DNA of 21,738 bases, taken from assembly GCA_023450335.1 (NCBI GenBank), contig JAEXHA010000071.1:1-21738 (forward strand), read 5' to 3'. The translations under genes and the position numbers were made by a program. Shown piece after piece: positions 1 to 6,456 of this stretch. Origin of the DNA: Actinomycetes bacterium. Lineage in GTDB: Bacteria; Actinomycetota; Actinomycetes; Actinomycetales; Microbacteriaceae. Each line of letters starts with the position of its first letter. Position 1 is the first letter of the stretch. The notes under the pieces are model-generated. The model ran no database searches, was not told where the DNA came from, and saw only the letters and a list, made by a program, of their open reading frames with translations.

Positions 1-129
1 GGCGCCGGTCGGCACGGCGGCGGAGCCGATCAGCACGGCGTCGGCACCGGTTGCGTCGGCGCTGAGCTCCGGCCCGCCGGTCGCACCCACGGCGCGCGCT
101 TCGGCATCCACCCCCGGCTGCGATGCCAT
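1..129 (-). CDS. paaE: Probable PaaE N-terminus (partial), phenylacetyl-CoA epoxygenase reductase subunit
   Basis: Only the first 43 codons are present; the gene runs off the left edge. The ATG at 129 overlaps the paaD stop codon by one base (TGATG), so the gene is translationally coupled to paaD. The visible peptide starts MASQPGVDAEARAVGATGG and is an Ala/Gly-rich, low-complexity stretch with no recognisable domain. The assignment to PaaE, the ferredoxin:NADP reductase-like electron donor of the PaaABCE epoxygenase, rests on the conserved gene order paaABCDE and not on residues seen here. If it is PaaE, its flavin-binding domain must begin after an unusually long extension. An internal start further downstream is possible. 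Confidence 0.6.
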   Translation of the reverse strand, partial: MASQPGVDAEARAVGATGGPELSADATGADAVLIGSAAVPTGA

Positions 130-752
130 CAGTGCACCTTGAAATGGTCGAACGGCTCGAGGCACGCGCGGCATTCGTGCAGCGCCTTGCAGGCGGTCGA
201 ACCGAAGCGGGAGATCTCGCGCGTGTCGAGTGACCCGCATTGCGGGCACCGCACGGCCAGCGTGAGCGGAATCGGCCCGACCGCCCGGCGCCCGGTCGGC
301 GGTGCGATGCCGAACTCGTGGAGCTTGGCGGCGCCGGCTGCGCTCATCCAGTCGGTGGTCCATGCCGGGGCGAGGGCGATGCGCACGTGGACGTCGTCAA
401 AGCCGGCGGCGGTGAGCGCGACGAGGATGTCGTCACGGATCGCGTCGGTCGCGGGGCACCCCGAGTAGGTGGGGGTGATGGTGACGGCGACGCGGCCGCC
501 CTCGACCTCGAGATCACGCAGCACTCCGAGATCCTCGATCGTCAGTACGGGAACCTCGGGGTCGCGCACGGCCGCCGCCACCGCCCACGCGTGCAAGGTG
601 GGATCCGGCTCCGTGGCGGTGAACTCGGGGGCGAGTCCCTCCGCGCGCGGCACGGCCGCTTCGTGGCCCGCGGGTTCTGGGTGCGGCGCGGTCGCGGCTG
701 CGCGCGCGAGTTCCGCGACGTGCGAAGCTGACAGCGGTTCGGCGATCGTCAC
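129..752 (-). CDS. paaD: Phenylacetyl-CoA epoxygenase subunit PaaD (maturation factor)
   Basis: A 207-residue protein. The middle (about residues 65-155) is a MIP18/DUF59-type domain with the PaaD signatures TYSGCPATDAIRDDI and APAWTTDWMS. The C-terminus (about 168-207) holds the paired cysteines CPQCGS and CRACLEPFDHFK, a likely metal-binding knuckle. In this family PaaD is needed for an active PaaABCE complex, probably through iron or Fe-S assembly, and is not a catalytic subunit. The start is GTG at 752, overlapping the paaC stop as GTGA. The first 60 residues or so are Ala/Pro/Glu-rich, longer than I expect for PaaD, and probably disordered. The identification is firm; only the exact start could be argued. 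Confidence 0.93.
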   Translation of the reverse strand: MTIAEPLSASHVAELARAAATAPHPEPAGHEAAVPRAEGLAPEFTATEPDPTLHAWAVAAAVRDPEVPVLTIEDLGVLRDLEVEGGRVAVTITPTYSGCPATDAIRDDILVALTAAGFDDVHVRIALAPAWTTDWMSAAGAAKLHEFGIAPPTGRRAVGPIPLTLAVRCPQCGSLDTREISRFGSTACKALHECRACLEPFDHFKVH

Positions 753-1576
753 CAGGTCACCCCCGGGTGCTGCCGGGCGAGCACCTGCATCTCGGCGAGC
801 ACGAAGCCCAGGTGCGAGAAGTGCCGTCCGTGGCGTCCGCCCCCGGCTGACGGCACCACGGAGGGCGTCTCGAGCTCGGCTTCGGCGAGCACGGCGGCGA
901 TGACCTCGTCGAACCCGGCGCGCAGCGTCGACGGCGTCACGGCGACGGCTGCCAACCGGTCGGTCAGCTCATCATCTCGGAACAGCTCGTCGAGGTACGG
1001 CCACACATCGCGCAGGCCGCGGATCATGCGGCTGCGCGACTGATCGGTGCCGCCGGCCAACCGCAGGGTCCACTGCACGGCGTGGTCGCGGTGGTACTCG
1101 ACCTCTTTGACCGCCTTCGCGGCGATCGCGCGCAGGGTCTCGTCGGCCGAGCCGGCGAGCGCGGCGTACAGCTCGAGGTGATAGGTGGCTGCCAGCAGCT
1201 GCCGCGCGATGGTCTGCGCGAAGTCGCCGTTCGGCTGCTCGAACAACCAGGCGCTGCGGAACTCGTGCTCATCGCGGAAGTAGGCGAGATCGTCTTCGCT
1301 GCGACCGTCGAACGTGCCGGCGTAGTGCAGGAGCGAGCGGGCGTGGCCGAGCAGGTCGAGGGCGATGTTGGCCAGCGCCATATCTTCTTCGAGCTCAGGG
1401 GCGCGGGCGATCCAGGCGCTCAGCTGCTGCGCGAGGATCAGTGCATCGTCGCCCAGGCGCAGCGCGTACGCGGCGACATCGGCGGTGGCGGCACGATCGC
1501 CGGCGCCGATGAGCTCGGCGGCCAACTCGACACGATCGACCGTGACGTCGCCGTGGGTCTGCAGCGGGTGACTCAT
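749..1576 (-). CDS. paaC: Phenylacetyl-CoA epoxygenase structural subunit PaaC
   Basis: A 275-residue helical ferritin-like protein with PaaC landmarks: LGDDALILAQQLSAW (about 41-55), the EEDMALANIALDLLGHAR helix (about 63-80) and KEVEYHRDHAVQWTLRL near residue 160. In the known complex PaaC pairs with catalytic PaaA but lacks a functional diiron centre and serves as scaffold. The ATG at 1576 overlaps the paaB stop (ATGA). No strong ribosome-binding site is visible, so translation probably depends on coupling to paaB. Length and order (A-B-C-D) match the usual operon. Confidence 0.95.
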   Translation of the reverse strand: MSHPLQTHGDVTVDRVELAAELIGAGDRAATADVAAYALRLGDDALILAQQLSAWIARAPELEEDMALANIALDLLGHARSLLHYAGTFDGRSEDDLAYFRDEHEFRSAWLFEQPNGDFAQTIARQLLAATYHLELYAALAGSADETLRAIAAKAVKEVEYHRDHAVQWTLRLAGGTDQSRSRMIRGLRDVWPYLDELFRDDELTDRLAAVAVTPSTLRAGFDEVIAAVLAEAELETPSVVPSAGGGRHGRHFSHLGFVLAEMQVLARQHPGVTW

Positions 1577-1878
1577 AGGTGCGGCACCCCCTCACTGGCG
1601 GTGTAGTAGGTCGCGTGCCGATAGTTCTTACCTGCCGGCGACTCGAAGAACGCGCCCTTCGAGCCCGGATCGCTCGTGGTGATCGCCTCGGCCGGCACCA
1701 CCCAGACGCTCGTGCCCTCGCCGCGCCGCGTGTAGAGGTCGCGGGCGTTGCGCAGGGCGAGATCGGCGTCGGGCGCGTGCAGTGACCCGGCGTGGACGTG
1801 GCTGAGCCCCCGGTTCGCGCGGACGAACACCTCCCACAGCGGCCACGTCTCGCGGTCGGATGCGCCGGGGGTCGTCAT
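1573..1878 (-). CDS. paaB: Phenylacetyl-CoA epoxygenase subunit PaaB
   Basis: A small 101-residue protein with the PaaB signatures WPLWEVFVRANRGLSHVHAGSLHAPD near the N-terminus (about 12-37), LRNARDLYTRRGEG in the middle and WVVPAEAI following. PaaB bridges PaaAC dimers in the epoxygenase. The ATG at 1878 has a clear GGAGGG ribosome-binding site seven bases upstream, so paaB can be translated independently. That matters because about 190 bases carrying two 59-bp repeats separate it from paaA, whereas every downstream junction in this operon overlaps. Confidence 0.95.
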   Translation of the reverse strand: MTTPGASDRETWPLWEVFVRANRGLSHVHAGSLHAPDADLALRNARDLYTRRGEGTSVWVVPAEAITTSDPGSKGAFFESPAGKNYRHATYYTASEGVPHL

Positions 1879-1905
1879 CGCTCGGCCCTCCGCCCGGCGG
1901 AGCCC

Positions 1906-1968
1906 GGTGTGTCACAGAACCTGCGAGATCCGGCACCCACACCCCACCACTTCTGGGACACACCCCGG
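1906..1968. repeat. 59-bp direct repeat, copy 1, with inverted-repeat ends
   Basis: The unit spans 1910-1968 and begins TGTCACAGAACCTGCGAG. It recurs at 1994-2052 with a single C/T difference (1936 versus 2020) and an 84-bp period. Its ends are inverted: GGTGTGTCACAGAA (1906-1919) faces TTCTGGGACACACC (1951-1964), matching at 13 of 14 positions. As RNA this would form a hairpin with a loop of about 31 nt. It lies between paaA and paaB. It resembles a small non-autonomous or REP-like palindromic element, but that class is inference. Confidence 0.85.
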
Positions 1969-1993
1969 CGCCCGGCGCACCCCACCCCCGGCC

Positions 1994-2052
1994 TGTCACA
2001 GAACCTGCGAGATCCGGCATCCACACCCCACCACTTCTGGGACACACCCCGG
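1994..2052. repeat. 59-bp direct repeat, copy 2
   Basis: Second copy of the unit at 1910-1968, identical except at 2020. The inner inverted ends TGTCACAGAA and TTCTGGGACA match at 9 of 10 positions. Unlike copy 1, the outer flanking bases do not extend the pairing. It ends 16 bases from the paaA stop codon, so transcripts from paaA into paaB must pass through both copies. Confidence 0.85.
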
Positions 2053-2068
2053 CCGCGCACTGTCGCCC

Positions 2069-3037
<969 letters not shown>

Positions 3038-3053
3038 CATCGACCCCCTATTA

Positions 3054-3071
3054 ACAGAACGCTCGTTCAGT
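3054..3071. promoter_or_regulatory. Candidate PaaR operator at the paaA promoter
   Basis: On the minus strand this reads ACTGAACGAGCGTTCTGT, two 8-base arms matching at 7 of 8 positions around a 2-base centre. The site at 5654-5671 shares its left arm ACTGAACG exactly and has the same size. It overlaps the predicted transcription start of paaA, just downstream of the -10 box, the expected place for a TetR-type repressor. Assignment to PaaR is inference from the paired sites and the adjacent TetR gene. Confidence 0.7.
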
Positions 3072-3072
3072 A

Positions 3073-3102
3073 AGTGTAGCCGCCCGCCGTGCAGTGCATC
3101 AA
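3073..3102 (-). promoter_or_regulatory. paaA promoter (-35/-10)
   Basis: The minus strand carries TTGATG (3102-3097) and TACACT (3078-3073) separated by 18 bases, good matches to sigma-A-type boxes. The expected start lies about seven bases further on, inside the operator at 3054-3071. It sits after the paaI stop, so the epoxygenase genes can be transcribed separately from paaZ-paaI. Confidence 0.6.
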
Positions 3103-3130
3103 GAGGTCACCCGCGGGGTCGCGCCGCTGG

Positions 3131-3529
3131 TCAGAGCGAGCGGTCGGTGCGCAGCGAGCGGCCGCGGAACTCCGCGACGACGTCGCCGGCCTCGTCGGTC
3201 ACGGTGACGTCGTAGACGCCCGTGCGCCCCGAGGCCACGCGGCGTTCGGCTGCGGCGGTGAGCGTCTGCCCGAGCCCCGTCGCCTTGAGGAACGTGACGT
3301 CGGCGCCGGCCGCCACCGTCACCCGATCGTCCTCGTTGCAGGCGATCGCGAACGCGGTGTCGGCCAGAGCGAACACGAAGCCGCCGTGGGTCATGTCGAA
3401 GCCGTTGAGCATGTCTTCGCGCACGAGCATGCGCACCCGCGACCGCCCCGGCTCATCGAGCTCGACGACCATGCCCAGCATCGCCGACGCACGGTCACGG
3501 CGCATCATCGGACGCACCTCCGCGGTCAC
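3131..3529 (-). CDS. paaI: PaaI-type hotdog-fold acyl-CoA thioesterase
   Basis: A 132-residue hotdog thioesterase with the PaaI signature DMLNGFDMTHGGFVFALADTA, which contains the Asn, HGG and Asp residues used by this family, preceded by RRDRASAMLGM. PaaI hydrolyses hydroxyphenylacetyl-CoA and other stalled CoA esters, releasing free CoA and protecting the pathway. The start chosen is GTG at 3529: it overlaps the paaZ stop (GTGA) and has GGGGGAG seven bases upstream. An alternative ATG at 3508 also has a GGAGG at eight bases and would give 125 residues. The reading frame stays open further upstream into paaZ, but those starts lie inside paaZ and are not credible. Confidence 0.92.
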   Translation of the reverse strand: MTAEVRPMMRRDRASAMLGMVVELDEPGRSRVRMLVREDMLNGFDMTHGGFVFALADTAFAIACNEDDRVTVAAGADVTFLKATGLGQTLTAAAERRVASGRTGVYDVTVTDEAGDVVAEFRGRSLRTDRSL

Positions 3530-5631
3530 GATGCCGCTCCCCCGGCATCCACGCCACCGACACCCGCCGCTCCCCCGGCATCCGCGTCCTCCTTGGCGAC
3601 GAGGGTCAGCACGTCGTAGGTGGCCACGGTCTCGTCGCGCTGGTTGTGGATGACGGCGTCCCACCGCACCTCGCCGTAATCATCCGTCTCGCGCGGCGTG
3701 ATCTGTGCGGCCGTCAGCGTCACGCGGATCTCGTCGCCCGGTGACACCGGCGTGATGAACCGCAGGTTCTCGAGGCCGTAGTTGGCCAGCACGGGGCCGG
3801 GGTCGGGGTCGACGAACAGGCCCGCCGCGAACGACACGAGCAGATAGCCGTGGGCGACGCGGCCGGGGAAGAACGGGTTGGCGGCAGCGGCCGCTTCGTC
3901 CATGTGCGCGTAGAACGTGTCGCCGGTGAAGTGCGCGAACGTCTCGATATCGTCGAGGCCGACCGCCCGCGCCGGCGAGGCGAACCGGTCGCCCAGCCGC
4001 AACTGTGCGAGCGACTTGCGGAAGGGGTGGATGCCGTCGGCCGAGGCCGCGCCGGAATGCCACCTTCCGGTGATCGCCGTGAGCACCTCGGGCGAGCCCT
4101 GCACCGCCGTGCGCTGCATGTGGTGGAGCACCGCGCGGATGCCGCCGAGCTCTTCGCCGCCGCCGGCGCGGCCCGGTCCGCCGTGGACGAGGTGCGGCAC
4201 CGGGGCGCCGTGCCCGGTCGAGGTGCGGGTGTTCTCACGGCTGAGGAACAGGACGCGGCCGTTGTACGCGCCGATACGCGCGAGCATCTCGGCGGCGGTG
4301 GCCGGATCGCCCGTGGCGACGCTGGTCACGAGCGACCCGCCGCCCAGGTTCACCAGTTCTGCGGCCTCGGCCACGCCGTCGTAGCCCAGAATGCTCGCGA
4401 CCGGCCCGAACGCCTCGATCTCGTGGACGGCCGGTGTGCGTGGATCGTCGAACCCGAGAACGATCGGCTGCACGAAGGCGCCGCCCGGCGCGGAGCCGGT
4501 GGTGCCGTCGGCGCGGACGACCTCGGGCTCGTCGGTCGACCCGATCAGCACGTGCCCCCCGGCATCCTGCAGCGCGGCGACCTGCCGGCGCACCTCCGCG
4601 CGCTGGGCGATCGATACGAGCGGCCCCATCGTGACGGCGTCGGCGTGGGGGTCGCCGATCACCACGCGCTCGGCGAGCTTCTCGCGCAGCGCGTCGACCA
4701 CGGCACCCACCATCGGCTTCGGCACGATCGCGCGGCGGATCGCCGTGCACTTCTGCCCGGCCTTGCCGGTGAGTTCGATCAGCAGCTGCTTCACATAGGC
4801 GTCGAACTCGGGCGTGCCGGGGACTGCGTCGGGGCCGAGCACCGACGCATTGATCGAGTCGGTCTCGCTCGTGAAGCGGACACCCGGGCCCGCTTGTGCG
4901 CGCAGCTTCGCCGCCGTGGACGCGCTGCCGGTGAATGCGACCAGGTCGCCGAGCCGGAGGTGCTCGAACAGATCGGGCACGCCGCCACTGACCAGCTGCA
5001 GGGCCCCGTCGGGCAGCACGTCGGCTTCGACGAGCACGCGCACCCACGCCTCGGCGATGTATGCGGTCGGAGTCGCGGGCTTGACCAGGCTCGGCACCCC
5101 GGCGAGGAAGGCGGGCGCGAACTTCTCGAGCGCGCCCCACATCGGGAAGTTGTAGGCATTGATCTGCACGGCAACCCCGGGCAGCCGGGTGTAGACGTGG
5201 CGGCCGAGGAACGATCCGTCCTTCGACAATGATTCGGCATCGCCATCGACGTGGATCTGCGCGTTGGGCAGCTCACGGCGCCCCTTCGACGCATAGGTGA
5301 ACAGCACGCCGATGCCGCCGTCGACGTCGCTGAGCGAGTCGCGGGCGGTGGCGCCGGCACGCTTGGACAGTTCGGTCAGCGCCGCCTTGTGCTCGGTGAA
5401 CACGAGCGCGAACTGCTTGAGCAGCAGGGCACGTTGGTGGAAGGTGAGCGCACCGAGGCTGCGCTGGCCCACCGTGCGAGCATGCTCGAGTGCCTCAGCG
5501 AGCGGGATGCCGCGGGTGCTCACCCGCGCGACGGGCTCGCCTGTCGCGGAGTCGCCGATGACAGTGGCGTCGGTGCCGCGCTCCGGCATCCACCACCGGT
5601 CGCAGAGGTAGCTGGGCAGAATGCCGGTCAT
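3526..5631 (-). CDS. paaZ: Bifunctional oxepin-CoA hydrolase / semialdehyde dehydrogenase PaaZ
   Basis: A 701-residue two-domain protein. Residues 1 to about 520 are an aldehyde dehydrogenase with NAYNFPMWG (158-166), FTGSAS (233-238), a catalytic-type Glu at 256 (SETDSINAS) and Cys at 295 (GQKCTA). The C-terminal part (about 535-680) is a MaoC-like hydratase with FTGDTFYAHMDE and FPGRVAHGYLLVS. It hydrolytically opens oxepin-CoA and oxidises the resulting aldehyde. The ATG at 5631 has GGAGGG seven bases upstream and puts the active-site residues at the same numbers I recall for E. coli PaaZ. An ATG at 5646 would add five residues and lacks such a site. The last 20 residues are a Gly/Ala/Asp-rich tail encoded by an in-frame 33-nt repeat. 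Confidence 0.95.
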   Translation of the reverse strand: MTGILPSYLCDRWWMPERGTDATVIGDSATGEPVARVSTRGIPLAEALEHARTVGQRSLGALTFHQRALLLKQFALVFTEHKAALTELSKRAGATARDSLSDVDGGIGVLFTYASKGRRELPNAQIHVDGDAESLSKDGSFLGRHVYTRLPGVAVQINAYNFPMWGALEKFAPAFLAGVPSLVKPATPTAYIAEAWVRVLVEADVLPDGALQLVSGGVPDLFEHLRLGDLVAFTGSASTAAKLRAQAGPGVRFTSETDSINASVLGPDAVPGTPEFDAYVKQLLIELTGKAGQKCTAIRRAIVPKPMVGAVVDALREKLAERVVIGDPHADAVTMGPLVSIAQRAEVRRQVAALQDAGGHVLIGSTDEPEVVRADGTTGSAPGGAFVQPIVLGFDDPRTPAVHEIEAFGPVASILGYDGVAEAAELVNLGGGSLVTSVATGDPATAAEMLARIGAYNGRVLFLSRENTRTSTGHGAPVPHLVHGGPGRAGGGEELGGIRAVLHHMQRTAVQGSPEVLTAITGRWHSGAASADGIHPFRKSLAQLRLGDRFASPARAVGLDDIETFAHFTGDTFYAHMDEAAAAANPFFPGRVAHGYLLVSFAAGLFVDPDPGPVLANYGLENLRFITPVSPGDEIRVTLTAAQITPRETDDYGEVRWDAVIHNQRDETVATYDVLTLVAKEDADAGGAAGVGGVDAGGAAS
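3534..3583. repeat. 33-nt-period repeat in the paaZ 3' end
   Basis: The 17-mer CCGCTCCCCCGGCATCC occurs exactly at 3534-3550 and 3567-3583, a 33-base offset. In the paaZ frame this encodes a duplicated DAGGAA element in the C-terminal tail. The unit contains the heptamer GGCATCC that is frequent across this window. Confidence 0.7.
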
Positions 5632-5645
5632 GTGTGCGCCCTCCA

Positions 5646-5701
5646 TTGGGATTACCGACCTATCGTTCAGTAATACTCTCAGAGCGCATCGGGTCGGGCA
5701 A
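5646..5701. promoter_or_regulatory. Divergent paaZ / paaR promoter region
   Basis: For paaR (plus), TTGGGA (5646-5651) and TAATAC (5671-5676) are separated by 19 bases, with the operator lying between them. For paaZ (minus), TTGCCC (5701-5696) and a weak GAGTAT (5678-5673) are separated by 17 bases, with the operator immediately downstream, as at paaA. This predicts joint repression of paaZ-paaI and autoregulation of paaR. The boxes are weaker than those at paaA. Confidence 0.45.
5654..5671. promoter_or_regulatory. Candidate PaaR operator between paaZ and paaR
   Basis: On the minus strand it reads ACTGAACGATAGGTCGGT, a less perfect pseudopalindrome (5 of 8 arm positions). Its left arm ACTGAACG is identical to that of the site at 3054-3071, and the bases TTA before it are also shared. 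It sits in the divergent intergenic region of the regulator, the usual place for a TetR operator. Confidence 0.65.
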
Positions 5702-5737
5702 CCGCCCGGCAGGGCGATGCGATGGGAGACTGAGCCG

Positions 5738-6355
5738 GTGAGTGTGCAGCCGACAGACCAGGGCGCAGCCCGGCGCGGGCGCCCCGGCTACGACCGCGAT
5801 CAGGTGCTCGCCGTCGCGGTGCAGCTGTTCAACGAGCAGGGCTACGATGCGACATCGGTGTCGGACCTGGCCACTCGGCTCGGACTGACCAAGTCTGCGC
5901 TGTACCACCATTTCTCGTCGAAAGAGGAGCTGCTCGCCATCGCGCTCGAAACCGCACTCAGCGGCCTCGAAGCAGTGCTCGCCGATGCCCAGCGGGTCAC
6001 GGCCACGGCATCCGACCGCCTGACGGCGGTGATCTCGGGCGCCGTGAAGGTGCTGACGGCCGAGCTGCCCTCGGTGACCCTGCTGTTGCGCCTGCGCGGA
6101 AACAGCGCCGTCGAGACAGCCGCACTCGAACGCCGCCGCGTGTTCGACCAGCAGGTCACCGCGCTCGTGCGTGCCGCGCAGGGCGAAGGTCTGATCCGGG
6201 CGGACGTCGACGCGGGCGTGGCGACCCGCCTCATCTTCGGGATGATTAACTCGGTCGTCGAGTGGTACCGTCCCGACGGTCGCGTCGATCCCGACCTGCT
6301 CGCGCAGGACGTGCTGCGCGTCGCCCTCGACGGTCTCCACCCGCGGAGCGTTTAG
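5738..6355 (+). CDS. paaR: TetR-family regulator of phenylacetate catabolism
   Basis: A 205-residue TetR/AcrR protein. The helix-turn-helix covers about residues 38-62 (TSVSDLATRLGLTKSALYHHF followed by SSKEELL); the rest is a helical ligand-binding domain ending near VVEWYRPDG. It is divergent from paaZ, and matching pseudopalindromes lie at both paa promoters, so it probably represses the cluster and is released by phenylacetyl-CoA, as known for PaaR proteins of this type. The start is GTG at 5738 with GGGAG nine bases upstream. The frame is open further upstream into the operator and paaZ, but a start there would place coding sequence over the promoter. Confidence 0.88.
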   Translation: MSVQPTDQGAARRGRPGYDRDQVLAVAVQLFNEQGYDATSVSDLATRLGLTKSALYHHFSSKEELLAIALETALSGLEAVLADAQRVTATASDRLTAVISGAVKVLTAELPSVTLLLRLRGNSAVETAALERRRVFDQQVTALVRAAQGEGLIRADVDAGVATRLIFGMINSVVEWYRPDGRVDPDLLAQDVLRVALDGLHPRSV

Positions 6356-6377
6356 GCCGGCACCACGTCTCCGAAAC

Positions 6378-6395
6378 CATGAGAGAACTCTCATG
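6378..6395. promoter_or_regulatory. Perfect palindrome (candidate operator) upstream of the secreted nuclease
   Basis: CATGAGAGAACTCTCATG: two perfect 8-base inverted arms around AA. It occupies the expected -35/spacer region of a promoter whose -10 is TAGACT (6403-6408). It has no T-run and is followed by a gene, so an operator is more likely than a terminator. The binding protein is unknown. Confidence 0.6.
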
Positions 6396-6402
6396 TTGGA
6401 GC

Positions 6403-6408
6403 TAGACT
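6403..6408 (+). promoter_or_regulatory. -10 box of the nuclease gene
   Basis: TAGACT (TAnnnT) lies 48 bases before the GTG start. The -35 position falls inside the palindrome at 6378-6395 and has no good TTGACA match, consistent with a regulated promoter. The predicted start is near 6415, leaving a leader of about 42 bases. Confidence 0.4.
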
Positions 6409-6456
6409 GCTGACCATCCGGCGCTGGGGCGTCGGCGTGAGCACTCTGGGGGAACT

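Noticed and set aside
1628..2047. Minus-strand frame encoding a protein with a duplicated SGGVW-PDLAGSVT segment
   Set aside because: The duplication is only the translation of the 59-bp DNA repeats, and the rest is an out-of-frame reading of paaB.
1906..2052. Possible minimal CRISPR array
   Set aside because: Only two long units separated by 25 bases, inverted ends, and no cas genes; a palindromic element fits better.
3131..3664. Longer 177-residue form of PaaI starting at 3664
   Set aside because: The extra part overlaps paaZ in another frame, is Arg/Gly-rich and does not resemble the family; GTG 3529 or ATG 3508 have ribosome-binding sites.
5621..6355. Longer TetR protein starting at 5621
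   Set aside because: It would read through the divergent promoter and operator and start inside paaZ; GTG 5738 with GGGAG gives a normal-sized regulator.
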